Source of the DNA: Rhizobium sp. ACO-34A
Lineage (GTDB): Bacteria > Pseudomonadota > Alphaproteobacteria > Rhizobiales > Rhizobiaceae
Reading direction: 5' to 3'
DNA: 64,000 bases
Assembly: GCA_002600635.1 (NCBI GenBank)
Contig: CP021374.1
Coordinates: forward strand, 241,591 to 305,590
The notes below the pieces were generated by a model, which was not told the DNA's origin, searched no databases, and saw nothing but the letters and a program-made list of their open reading frames with translations. Made by a program: the position numbers and the translations under genes. Below are positions 1-7,845 of the stretch, one piece after another (position 1 is the first letter of the stretch; each line of letters opens with the position of its first letter).

Positions 1-275
1 TCGGAATAGGCCTGTCCGATCGGGGTCGCGGCATTGGTGACGCCGGGGCCGGAAATCAGCAGGCAGACGCCCGGCTTGCCGGACATGCGCGCATAGCCAT
101 CGGCCATGAAACCCGCACCCTGTTCGTGGCGTACGCCGATATGGCGGATGCCGGCGGCCTCAAGCCCGCGATAGGCTTCGAGCGTGTGAACGCCCGGCAT
201 GCCGAACACGGTGTCGACGCCATAGGCGGCAAGGATCTGCATGAGGCGGCTGCCGCAGGAAATTGCTTCGGTCAT
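1..275 (-). CDS. ThDP-dependent decarboxylase/acetolactate synthase-like enzyme, N-terminal part only
   Basis: This gene starts at 275 and runs off the left edge, so only about 91 residues are seen. They form the start of the thiamine-diphosphate-binding Pyr domain: a GVDTVFGMPG stretch near residue 20, then RHEQGAGFMADGYAR with the Glu that activates the cofactor, then SGPGVTNA. The combination GVHTLEAYRGL plus RHEQGAGFMADGYAR reminds me more of 5-guanidino-2-oxopentanoate decarboxylases (AruI type) than of biosynthetic IlvB, but the substrate cannot be fixed from this fragment. It is the last visible gene of the minus-strand operon that begins with the GntR gene at 6353, 24 bp after the aldolase stop, so it probably decarboxylates a 2-oxo acid made from the imported substrate. 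Confidence 0.8.
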   Translation of the reverse strand, partial: MTEAISCGSRLMQILAAYGVDTVFGMPGVHTLEAYRGLEAAGIRHIGVRHEQGAGFMADGYARMSGKPGVCLLISGPGVTNAATPIGQAYS

Positions 276-299
276 AATGGTTGATCCATCCAGTGTGTT

Positions 300-1019
300 T
301 TACTTGGCCGCGTCGGCAAGGCCCGACATGATCGAGCCATACTCATCGGCAACGACCATCAGCGAGGCGCCGAGGTTCCTGGCATAATCCCGTTCCGTGC
401 GCGACCACGCCGGCATGATCCAGGGCTTGCCGGCAGCCTTCGCCGCGGCCGCGATCCGGGCGAGATCTGCCTTGTCGGCATCGGTGTTGCGATAGGCGCC
501 GCGGCCGCTGTCGAGTGAAAGGTCGCTCGGGCCGACGAACACGCCATCGACGGTCGGCAGGGCCAGGATCGCCTCGATGTCGACGAGTGCTGCGGCCGAT
601 TCCACCATCGGATAGCACTTCGTGTTGGCGTTCTCGCGCTCGTAATATTCCGGCGAAACACCGCCATAACGGGCCGGCCGGGTGCCGGAGAAGCTGCGAT
701 TGCCGAGCATCGGATACTTGGCGGAACGGGTCACTTCGCGGGCGTGTTCCAGATTGCCGATATGCGGGATGATGACGCTGTCGGCGCCCATGTCCAGCGC
801 CTGCTGGATCGGGATCGCCTGCGGTCCCAGCACCTTGGCATGCATCTTCATGCCGAGAGCCTTGCCGAGTGCGATGATGCGGTCGAGAGCTTCGAGATCA
901 AAGAGGCCATGCTCGATATCGAGCACGGTATGACGATAGCCGATATCATGGGCGATCTCGATCATCGCCTGATGCGGCGTCGAAAGCCAGACGGCAAGGG
1001 TGTCGATCGTGTCAGCCAT
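300..1019 (-). CDS. HpcH/HpaI family class II aldolase
   Basis: This is a 239-residue TIM-barrel aldolase of the HpaI type, close to the usual length of about 250. These cytosolic metal-dependent enzymes reversibly cleave 4-hydroxy-2-oxo acids to pyruvate or a related oxo acid plus an aldehyde. Visible motifs are DIEHG (residues 34-38, the His region), the metal-ligand Glu in MVES (E140) and Asp in GPSDLS (D166). The ATG at 1019 lies inside the end of the RraA gene (8 bp overlap), indicating translational coupling, and a GGAAGGA sequence precedes it on the minus strand. Its operon (Pot-type importer, RraA homolog, ThDP enzyme) suggests a catabolic role on a hydroxy-oxo acid; the true substrate is unknown. 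Confidence 0.88.
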   Translation of the reverse strand: MADTIDTLAVWLSTPHQAMIEIAHDIGYRHTVLDIEHGLFDLEALDRIIALGKALGMKMHAKVLGPQAIPIQQALDMGADSVIIPHIGNLEHAREVTRSAKYPMLGNRSFSGTRPARYGGVSPEYYERENANTKCYPMVESAAALVDIEAILALPTVDGVFVGPSDLSLDSGRGAYRNTDADKADLARIAAAAKAAGKPWIMPAWSRTERDYARNLGASLMVVADEYGSIMSGLADAAK

Positions 1020-1707
1020 GGAGTTCAGCGTCCTTCCGGTTGCGTTCGGCGATCATGCCGGCGATGTCGACGAGGTCCTGCAGGCTTTCGCCCTTCTTCA
1101 GCCGCTCGATCCAGCCGCCTTCGTCGGCCTGATCGGCCAGAGCGATGGCGGTGAGGCCTTCGACCTCGGACGGTGGCAGAACGAGGATACCGCAGTCATC
1201 GGCGAGCACCGCGTCGCCCGGATTGACAGCCACGCCGCCACAGGAGATCGGAATATTGAAGCCGCCGCCCATGTTGAGCAGCTTGGTGGTGATCGGCGAG
1301 ACGCCGCGGGCCCAGGTCGGAACGCCGGCTTCGTGGATTGCTTCCGGATCGGTGATCATCCCATCGACGATCACGCCGGCAATACCGCGCAGCTTAGCAA
1401 CGGCCGCCATGAAGCCACCCCAGGGAGCATGGCGTTCATCGCCGGCGCGGTCGATCACCAGCACGTCGCCGGGGCGCACCCGGTCCATGGCGTGGTAGAG
1501 CAGCGTGGAGTCCGCACCCGCGATGGAAACGGTCACGGCTGTGCCGGCGATCCTGACACCATCGATCAGCGGGCGCAGGTCGTTGCGCATGAAGCGGTCG
1601 TGCAGATAGTGGCCGACGGTTGCCGCTTCCACGCCGCGGAAGCGGGCGAGAAGCGTCTCGTCGAGGGCGGCCGGCATGTCGCCGAACCGGTAGGATTTCA
1701 TGGGCAT
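1012..1707 (-). CDS. RraA family protein (aldolase/decarboxylase-like), with altered active-site motif
   Basis: This 231-residue protein has the RraA fold signature: the G97-G98 turn, AKLRGIAGVIVDG (about 104-116) and the later VNPGDAVLADDCG block (161-173). Family members include 4-hydroxy-4-methyl-2-oxoglutarate aldolases, oxaloacetate decarboxylases and the E. coli RNase E inhibitor RraA. The aldolases carry a G-x20-R-D motif; here, counting from G98, the Arg position is T119 (DGMITD) while the Asp (D120) is kept. It may therefore not be a classical HMG aldolase. Two in-frame ATGs (1707 and 1701) are possible; I chose the first, 9 bp after the upstream transporter ATPase stop. It sits between the ABC ATPase and the HpaI aldolase in one operon. 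Confidence 0.85.
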   Translation of the reverse strand: MPMKSYRFGDMPAALDETLLARFRGVEAATVGHYLHDRFMRNDLRPLIDGVRIAGTAVTVSIAGADSTLLYHAMDRVRPGDVLVIDRAGDERHAPWGGFMAAVAKLRGIAGVIVDGMITDPEAIHEAGVPTWARGVSPITTKLLNMGGGFNIPISCGGVAVNPGDAVLADDCGILVLPPSEVEGLTAIALADQADEGGWIERLKKGESLQDLVDIAGMIAERNRKDAELHG

Positions 1708-1716
1708 TTCAGGGCC

Positions 1717-2859
1717 TCAGTTGGTGAGAAGGTGGATGGCGGCAAGCGGGCAGGAGACGGTCAGCATCTCGCCGGGCAAGGGTACGGGTGCTGCACCCAG
1801 CCGGTTCCTGACGCGCATGGTCAGTGTCTCGCCGGTTGCCAGCGTGATCGGGATCAGACGGTCCGTGCCGGTGTAGACGGTCGTGCCACAGGAGCCGGTA
1901 AAGGAAACCGTCTCGCTTCCGCCCGCGCCGAGCGTCAGGGCCTCGGGGCGAATGGCGATCGTTGCCGTGTCTCCGATGCCAAGCAGCCGAAGCGGACGCG
2001 GAAGAACGAGGTCCAGCCCTCCGGCCGAGACGGTCGCTTCGCGGTCATCGATGTTCGTGACCTTGGCGTCGAGCATGTTCATGTCACCGATGAAATTCGC
2101 GGTGAACCGGTCGCAGGGACGCTCATAGATACCGACGGGGTCATCGACCTGACGGATGATGCCGGAGGACATCACTGCGATGCGGTCGGACATCGTCAGC
2201 GCTTCTTCCTGGTCGTGGGTGACGAAGATGAAGGTAATGCCGAGCTTTCGCTGCATTTCCTTGATCTCTACCTGCATCTCCCGCCGAAGCTTCAGGTCCA
2301 GCGCGCCAAAGGGCTCGTCGAGCAGCAGCACGGACGGCTCGTTCACCAGCGCGCGGGCGAGCGCCACGCGCTGCTGCTGTCCGCCGGAAAGGGCTGACGG
2401 CTTGCGGTCGGCAACATGCGCCATCCGGACAGAGGCGAGCGCTGCCTGTATACGGTCGCGTCGTTCGGCCTTCGGCACGCGCTTGACTGCAAGCCCGAAG
2501 CCGACATTGTCCGCCACCGTCAGGTGAGGGAAGAGCGCATAGCTCTGGAAGACGGTATTGACGTTGCGCAGGTGCGGCGGCGAGCCGGAGACCTCGCGAC
2601 CGTCAAGCACGATATTGCCGCTGCTCGGTTCCTCGAAGCCGGCGATCATGCGCAGCGTCGTGGTCTTCCCGCAGCCGGACGGGCCGAGAAAGGTGAAGAA
2701 CTCGCCGGCGCGGATCTTCAGGTTCATGTGGTCGACGGCATAGGACGGATTTTCCGCATCGGAGCCGAAAACCTTGCACAGGTTGATCAGCTCGATGGCG
2801 GTCCCGTCCGGCCGCTGGGTGTTCCGGGTGTCGGGCGGCATCGCTCTTTCCAGGCTCAT
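1717..2859 (-). CDS. Spermidine/putrescine-type ABC transporter ATP-binding protein
   Basis: This is the 380-residue ATPase of the Pot-type importer. Walker A GPSGCGKTT is at residues 59-67, the signature LSGGQQQR at about 157-164, Walker B LLLDEP at 178-183, and a TOBE-like C-terminal extension follows from about 270. This arrangement is typical of PotA/FbpC ATPases and drives uptake across the inner membrane with the two permeases encoded upstream. Pot-type systems import polyamines, but also opines, phosphonates and other small charged compounds, so the substrate is not proven. The gene lies 73 bp after the binding-protein gene and 9 bp before the RraA gene. Confidence 0.92.
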   Translation of the reverse strand: MSLERAMPPDTRNTQRPDGTAIELINLCKVFGSDAENPSYAVDHMNLKIRAGEFFTFLGPSGCGKTTTLRMIAGFEEPSSGNIVLDGREVSGSPPHLRNVNTVFQSYALFPHLTVADNVGFGLAVKRVPKAERRDRIQAALASVRMAHVADRKPSALSGGQQQRVALARALVNEPSVLLLDEPFGALDLKLRREMQVEIKEMQRKLGITFIFVTHDQEEALTMSDRIAVMSSGIIRQVDDPVGIYERPCDRFTANFIGDMNMLDAKVTNIDDREATVSAGGLDLVLPRPLRLLGIGDTATIAIRPEALTLGAGGSETVSFTGSCGTTVYTGTDRLIPITLATGETLTMRVRNRLGAAPVPLPGEMLTVSCPLAAIHLLTN

Positions 2860-2932
2860 TCTGCAACAGGGATAAAAGGGGCGGCGGTCGGGGTTGGGGA
2901 TTCTCGGCCGCCGCCCACCGCTCAGATGGGAG

Positions 2933-3967
2933 TTACTGAGCGGTCTTCACCTTGGTCCAGCCATCCTGGTAGAGCTTGGTCGCGTCGCCGACATCGAGGA
3001 TGAAGTCGACCTTCGTCAGCTTGTCGGCCGGCGGATAGATGGCCGGGTTTTCTGCGACATCCTTCGGGAGCAGCGCCTTGGCTGCATCGACGACGGTTGC
3101 GGACTTCGAAAGGTTCGCGGCCTTGGCCGCGACTTCCGGCTTCATGATGTAATCCATGAACTTGTAAGCGGCCTCGGCGTTCTTGGCAGCCTTCGGAATG
3201 GAGAAGCCGTCGATCCACATCGAACCGCCTTCTTCCGGGATCACATAGTGAACCTTCGGGTTGGTGGTGATCGCCTGGGCGATGCTGCCGTTCCAGCCCT
3301 GCACGATGCAGGCTTCGCCCGAGGCGACGAGATCGCCGAAGTTGCTGCTGTTGTAGCCGCCGAGCACCTTTTTCTGTTCGATGAGCGACTGGGTGGCCTT
3401 TTCGATTTCCTCGGGGTTGGTGGTGCCGGCGTGGAAACCGTTGACCTGCAGGCCGGCGATGTAGGCGGCGAGCATGTTGTCGAGCATGTAGATGCGGCCT
3501 TCATAGGCCGGATCCCAGAGCGCCTTCCAGCTTGTCGGGGCGTCCTTCACGCATTCCTCGTTATAGGCGAAGCCGGTCGTGCCCCAGATATAGGGAACGC
3601 TGAACTTCTGGCCCGGGTCGAACGATACGTTCTTGAAGGCTTCGCCGAGATTGCCGAGGTTCGGCAGCTTGGCATGATCGAGTTCCAGCAGCAGGCCCTG
3701 CTTGGAAAGTACCTGAACCGAATACTGGCTCGGCTCGATGAGGTCGTAACCCGATGCGCCGGCCGAAAGCTTGGCCATCATGGTTTCGTTGGAATCATAG
3801 GTGTCCATGGTCACCTTGATGCCGGTTTCCTTGGCGAAATCGTCGACGATTTCCTGCGGAAGTTCGCCCGACCAGGCGTAGATGGCGAGTTCCTCGGCGG
3901 ATGCCGTGGAGGCCAGCAACAGCGAGGCAAGGCTCACCGTGGCGATGAGATATTTGCGGTTATGCAT
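2933..3967 (-). CDS. Pot-type extracellular solute-binding protein (PotD/PotF-like)
   Basis: This is a 344-residue periplasmic binding protein with a cleavable Sec signal (hydrophobic core in residues 5-22, cleavage near ASAEE at 22-26). The mature part begins ELAIYAWSGELPQEIVDDFAKETG, which is the PotD/PotF beginning, and contains the IWGTTGFAYN and WDPAYEGRIYMLDN blocks of this family. It captures the substrate and passes it to the permeases encoded at 4007-5658. It belongs to the GntR-led minus-strand operon. A charged amine or a guanidino compound would fit both the Pot family and the AruI-like enzyme at the far end of the operon, but that is inference. Confidence 0.92.
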   Translation of the reverse strand: MHNRKYLIATVSLASLLLASTASAEELAIYAWSGELPQEIVDDFAKETGIKVTMDTYDSNETMMAKLSAGASGYDLIEPSQYSVQVLSKQGLLLELDHAKLPNLGNLGEAFKNVSFDPGQKFSVPYIWGTTGFAYNEECVKDAPTSWKALWDPAYEGRIYMLDNMLAAYIAGLQVNGFHAGTTNPEEIEKATQSLIEQKKVLGGYNSSNFGDLVASGEACIVQGWNGSIAQAITTNPKVHYVIPEEGGSMWIDGFSIPKAAKNAEAAYKFMDYIMKPEVAAKAANLSKSATVVDAAKALLPKDVAENPAIYPPADKLTKVDFILDVGDATKLYQDGWTKVKTAQ

Positions 3968-4006
3968 GTGGTTCCCCTTTTTTGGTTGGAATTTTTGGCA
4001 TGCGGT

Positions 4007-4801
4007 TCATCCGGTCTTGCGGACCGTTTTCAGGTAGCGCCCCATCACCAGAGCGATGGCCAGCACGTTGATGCCGATCAGCATGGTGCCGAGCGCGTTG
4101 ATCTTCGGGGTGAGGCCGGTCTTCAGCATCGCGTAGATCTGGATCGGAAGCGGCGTCGTGCCGACACCGGATACGAAGGTCGAAATCACGAAGTTGTCGA
4201 ACGAGATGACGGCGCAGAGCAGGGCCGAGGAAAGAATGGCCGGGGCCAGCAGCGGCAGCGTCACGCGCATGAAGGTCTGGGGGCCGTTGGCGCCGAGGTC
4301 GGCGGCCGCCTCGTCCAGCCGCGGATCCAGACCGGAAGCGGCAGCTCGCACGATCAGGAAGCTGAACGGCACCGAGACCAGAACATGCCCCGCGATCAGG
4401 GTCGTGTAGCCGAGCGCCATTCCCATCCACACGGTCGCGACCAGAATGCCGACGGCCAGCACGATTTCAGGCAGGACGAGAGGCGCGATCAGCGTGGTAG
4501 AGAAGAGAGTCTTGCCGGAGAACTCGCGCTTGACGACGGCGAGTGCGGCACTCGTGCCGATCGCGGTCGCAAGAACCGCGGAAATGACGGCGACGATGGC
4601 GCTGACCTTCAAGCCGTTCTGCAGGCCGCGATCCGAAAGCGCCTGCTGGTACCAGTCGAGCGAGAAACCGGTCCAGACCACCGTCGAGCGGCCGGCATTG
4701 AAGGAATATATGACGAGCACCACCAGCGGCGCGAAGAGGAAGAGATAGCCGAGCGCCGTGATCGCCGGCACGAAGAAGCCTGTGATGCGATGGAGCCTCA
4801 T
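4007..4801 (-). CDS. Pot-type ABC transporter permease (PotC-like)
   Basis: This is a 264-residue inner-membrane permease with about six hydrophobic helices. The cytoplasmic EAA loop that contacts the ATPase reads DEAAADLGANGPQTFMRVTLP. I start it at the ATG at 4801 because this overlaps the stop codon of the preceding permease in an ATGA tetranucleotide (4798-4801) and gives a normal PotC N-terminus with the first membrane segment near residue 10. The longer reading frame upstream in the same phase is the antisense shadow of the neighbouring permease. It pairs with the PotB-like permease as the transmembrane heterodimer. Confidence 0.92.
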   Translation of the reverse strand: MRLHRITGFFVPAITALGYLFLFAPLVVLVIYSFNAGRSTVVWTGFSLDWYQQALSDRGLQNGLKVSAIVAVISAVLATAIGTSAALAVVKREFSGKTLFSTTLIAPLVLPEIVLAVGILVATVWMGMALGYTTLIAGHVLVSVPFSFLIVRAAASGLDPRLDEAAADLGANGPQTFMRVTLPLLAPAILSSALLCAVISFDNFVISTFVSGVGTTPLPIQIYAMLKTGLTPKINALGTMLIGINVLAIALVMGRYLKTVRKTG

Positions 4802-5658
4802 GCCCGCGCCTCCTCGACCCGGCGCAGCACGCCCATGTAAAAGACGATGATGACGGAGGAGATGACCAGCAGCGTCACCGACACCGCGGCGCCGAGTGGC
4901 ATATTGCGGAAATCGAGGAAGAGCTGAACGATCAGGTTGCCGATGATGATGCTCTTGCCGCCACCAAGCAGGACCGGGATGGCATAGACACCCATGGCCG
5001 GGACGAAGACGAAGAGCACGGCGGCCATGACGCCTGGTAGAGACAGGGGGAAGGTGACCCGCCAGAAGCTCTCGATCGGGCCGGCGCCGAGATCGTCGGC
5101 AGCTTCGAGCAGCTTGCGGTCCATGCCCTGGAGGGCGGCGTAGATCGGCAGGACTGCGGTTGGCAGGAAGGCATAGAGCATGCCGGCCATGACGGCGGGA
5201 TAGGTGCCGATCATTCTGACCGGGGCTTCCAGTATGCCAAGCCCCGTCAGAATGCTGTTCAGCGTGCCTGTGCGGCCAAGCAGCACCATCCATGCCGACA
5301 TGCGGATCATGAAATCGATCCAGAAAGGAATGATGAGAAGGGCGAGAAGTAGCGTCGCGTGGCGTCCGGCGCGAAACGCCAGGAAATAGGCCATGGGATA
5401 GGCGACCAGAATGCAGATGGCCGTGGAGTAGAACGCGATCTTCAGCGAGTTCCAGAAGATCGGCAGATAGCTCGGCTGCAACAGTTCGCTGTAGCTTTCG
5501 AACGTGAAGTTCCAGACGGCGCCGCCATAGGCATCGCGCTCGGCAAAGCTGTAAGCGACGATGATCAGGATCGGGATAATAAGCAGCAGGATCGCCATGG
5601 CGACCGAGGGCGCCAGCATCAGGAAGGTGGTGAAGTTCCTGTTACCGGCGCGGCTCAT
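4798..5658 (-). CDS. Pot-type ABC transporter permease (PotB-like)
   Basis: This is a 286-residue permease with an N-terminal membrane helix (residues 10-35), further helices, and the EAA motif EAADDLGAGPIESFWRVTFPLSLPG that docks on the ATPase. Its length and layout match PotB. The start ATG at 5658 overlaps the stop of the GntR gene (ATGA, 5655-5658), so regulator and transporter are translated from one mRNA. Its stop overlaps the start of the second permease. Confidence 0.92.
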   Translation of the reverse strand: MSRAGNRNFTTFLMLAPSVAMAILLLIIPILIIVAYSFAERDAYGGAVWNFTFESYSELLQPSYLPIFWNSLKIAFYSTAICILVAYPMAYFLAFRAGRHATLLLALLIIPFWIDFMIRMSAWMVLLGRTGTLNSILTGLGILEAPVRMIGTYPAVMAGMLYAFLPTAVLPIYAALQGMDRKLLEAADDLGAGPIESFWRVTFPLSLPGVMAAVLFVFVPAMGVYAIPVLLGGGKSIIIGNLIVQLFLDFRNMPLGAAVSVTLLVISSVIIVFYMGVLRRVEEARA

Positions 5659-6353
5659 GCGTTGGCCTCGCTGTCCGGTGCGACTGGCGCAGGAGCGACT
5701 GACGGCCTCGTGACCAGCTGAACGGAAGCGACAGTCAGGTGCTGTCGCATCGCGGCTTCCGCCCGGTCGGGGTCGCGCGCTTCGAGTGCGGCGTAGATCG
5801 CATCGAAGTTGGAGAGTTCGTCGAATATCAGCGTTACCGGCAGGCGGGAGACGTAAAGGCTGCGTACCGAGAGTGCGTAAAGCCTGCGAAGGGCCTGGGC
5901 CAGATAGGGATTGCCGCTCGCTTCAGCGATGATGCCGTGCATGCGTTCGTCGATGCCGAGATGCCAGTCGATTTCCGACCGCTGTTCGGCAACGCCCTGA
6001 CGCGCCTCTTCGATCAGGCCGGCAAGTGTCCTCAACTGAACGACGCTCATCCGGATGGCTGCGGTGCGGACTGCCATGATCTCGCTGTGCAGGCGGAACT
6101 CCTGCAGGTGGAAGAAGTCCGAGGCCGAGGTCGAGGAGACGAAGTAGCCACGCTGCGGCACCGCGAGAACCAGATCCTCCTGCGAAAGCCGCTGCAGCGC
6201 CTCGCGCAACGGTGTGCGTCCTACATCGAGCATTTCCATGCAGGAGCGTTCGTCGATCGGGGCTCCGGGCAGAAGTTCGGCGCGAATGATGGCGGAACGC
6301 ATCCCCTCATAGGCCGTGTCGCTCATGCGTTTCTTTGGAGAGTTGGACGTCAT
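5655..6353 (-). CDS. GntR family (FCD type) transcriptional regulator
   Basis: This 232-residue regulator has an N-terminal winged helix (residues about 10-75, with the typical ELLPGAPIDERSCMEMLDVGRTPLREALQRLSQE pattern, quoted in part: RTPLREALQRLS) and an all-helical FCD ligand-binding domain after it. FCD-type GntR proteins usually sense an organic acid or amino acid derivative and repress catabolic genes. It is the first gene of the operon and overlaps the next gene by 4 bp, so it most likely autoregulates the whole cluster through the AT-rich palindrome at 6370-6383, only 17 bp upstream of its start. The inducer is unknown. Confidence 0.9.
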   Translation of the reverse strand: MTSNSPKKRMSDTAYEGMRSAIIRAELLPGAPIDERSCMEMLDVGRTPLREALQRLSQEDLVLAVPQRGYFVSSTSASDFFHLQEFRLHSEIMAVRTAAIRMSVVQLRTLAGLIEEARQGVAEQRSEIDWHLGIDERMHGIIAEASGNPYLAQALRRLYALSVRSLYVSRLPVTLIFDELSNFDAIYAALEARDPDRAEAAMRQHLTVASVQLVTRPSVAPAPVAPDSEANA

Positions 6354-6698
6354 GTCAGCTTGATATATGGAAAATATATTTTCATAATATCCGTGAAGGC
6401 CGAGCCGTCAACCGTCAATTTTCCCGAAGCGGATTCTTTACCGCGCAGGGTTGTCGGAGCTGTGGATTTCGGCTGGGAGCTGCGGCCAACGGCTTCGATG
6501 CGGGGCGGCAAACTCTATTTGGCAGGTGTGAAACCCTCACGGTTTCGTGTTTTGGAGTGAGGAGCGGGCGTCCGCGTTTCAGCAATCGGTAAAGATTACA
6601 TTTAACATTTGCCGGTAAAACTCTGTTAGCAAATGCTGTCAGTGGTCCCGGCCGGAGCGGAATGAAGCCGCCCGCCGTTTGTATAGAGTATCGGTGCC
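6354..6698. promoter_or_regulatory. Divergent intergenic region between the GntR operon and the lysozyme gene, with a palindromic operator
   Basis: This 345 bp gap has no convincing gene. The GntR-proximal end is strikingly AT-rich in a GC-rich region and holds the perfect 14 bp palindrome GAAAATATATTTTC at 6370-6383. That is a good candidate operator for the GntR protein, overlapping where its own promoter should be. The rest is a weakly conserved leader to the lysozyme gene; an AT-richer stretch around 6590-6625 may contain that promoter. The operator assignment is inferred from position and symmetry. Confidence 0.55.
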
Positions 6699-7763
6699 AT
6701 GCGTCTTTCCACCCTGTCCTCGATCGTCCTCGGGTGCCTTGTCGTTGCCGGATGCAGATCGACGTCCAGTCCGGTAGAGGCGCTGAACATCGCCCCCTCC
6801 CGGGAGACCACGAGCGCGGTCAGCACGGCTTCCGCCCCCATTCCCGCAGCGCCGGTAGGGCAGGCAAGCATGCAGGTCATGCCGCCACAGCAGGTTTCTG
6901 TCGTTCAGCCGCAATCTTCGCCGATGCTGGCATGGGCCGGTACTGTACCGGAGCCGCAGGCGCTCCAGCCGACGACCCTTTCGGCGGGTATGCCTGTTCC
7001 GAATGAAAAGCCGGTGGCCATGCTGGTTCCCTCCGCTCCTCAGCTCGACCCGGCGCCGCGAGGCCGTTCACGGATCTACGGCCATCAGTTCCGGGATGCC
7101 AAGCCGATCAATTTCGGCAAAGCCTCGCCGCGAAGACATGCCGTGCACGGTGTCGATGTCTCCCGCTGGCAGGGCGATATCGACTGGGTCAAGCTGCGTA
7201 CGCAGGGGGCGAACTTCGCCTACATCAAGGCGACGGATGGTGGCGATCATCTCGATCCGATGTTCCGTACCAACTGGAAGCGTTCGAAGGATGCCGGCCT
7301 GAAGCGGGGTGCCTACCATTTCTTCTACTGGTGCCGTACCGCCGGCGAGCAGGCCGAGTGGTTCATCCGCAACGTGCCGCGCGATCCCGATGCGTTGCCG
7401 CCGGTGATCGACGTCGAATACAATGCCGAATCAAGTTGCAAGCGTCGTCTCTCTTCGACCAAGGTGCGTGAGAAGATGCAGGTCTTCATGGACATGCTGG
7501 AGCGCCATTACGGGAAGCGCCCCGTGATCTATACGGCGCCCGATTTCTACGAGGATCATCTGGACGGGCAGTTCAACGAATATCCCTTCTGGCTTCGTTC
7601 CGTGGCGGCACATCCTTCCAAGCGTTATCCAGGCCGTAAGTGGATCTTCTGGCAGTATTCCGGTTCCGGCCTGTCGCAGGGCGTATCCGGCAAGATCGAT
7701 CTCAACGCCTTCCACGGCAGCGAGGACGAATGGCATCGCTGGACATCGCGCAACGGCGCCTGA
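6699..7763 (+). CDS. Glycoside hydrolase family 25 lysozyme, predicted lipoprotein
   Basis: This 354-residue protein starts with a lipoprotein signal ending in the lipobox VAGC (residues 16-19, Cys19 lipidated). A Pro/Ser/Ala-rich linker follows to about 145, then a GH25 domain (about 148-350). GH25 motifs seen are GVDVSRWQG (151-159), FAYIKATDG, GAYHFF and the catalytic pair in VIDVE (D238, E240). GH25 enzymes are N-acetylmuramidases that cut peptidoglycan glycan strands. As a membrane-anchored periplasmic enzyme it probably acts in envelope remodelling or muropeptide turnover. It is monocistronic, with a terminator 25 bp downstream, and is unrelated to the flanking catabolic operons. Confidence 0.9.
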   Translation: MRLSTLSSIVLGCLVVAGCRSTSSPVEALNIAPSRETTSAVSTASAPIPAAPVGQASMQVMPPQQVSVVQPQSSPMLAWAGTVPEPQALQPTTLSAGMPVPNEKPVAMLVPSAPQLDPAPRGRSRIYGHQFRDAKPINFGKASPRRHAVHGVDVSRWQGDIDWVKLRTQGANFAYIKATDGGDHLDPMFRTNWKRSKDAGLKRGAYHFFYWCRTAGEQAEWFIRNVPRDPDALPPVIDVEYNAESSCKRRLSSTKVREKMQVFMDMLERHYGKRPVIYTAPDFYEDHLDGQFNEYPFWLRSVAAHPSKRYPGRKWIFWQYSGSGLSQGVSGKIDLNAFHGSEDEWHRWTSRNGA

Positions 7764-7787
7764 GACAAAGTCCGATGGGTTAAATCG

Positions 7788-7813
7788 AAGGGCCGCTTGT
7801 GCGGCCCTTTTCT
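7788..7813 (+). terminator. Rho-independent terminator after the lysozyme gene
   Basis: AAGGGCCGC (7788-7796), a 4-base loop, and GCGGCCCTT (7801-7809) form a perfect 9 bp stem followed by a short T run. It sits between the convergent lysozyme and IclR genes and could stop transcription from both sides. Confidence 0.85.
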
Positions 7814-7845
7814 CGTTCAGCATCCGAACGCCGGTGGCGTGTCGG

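Noticed and set aside
2894..4840. Long plus-strand open frame of 648 codons
   Set aside because: It runs antisense to the Pot binding protein and permease, whose motifs and overlaps are clear. Long antisense frames are common in GC-rich sequence.
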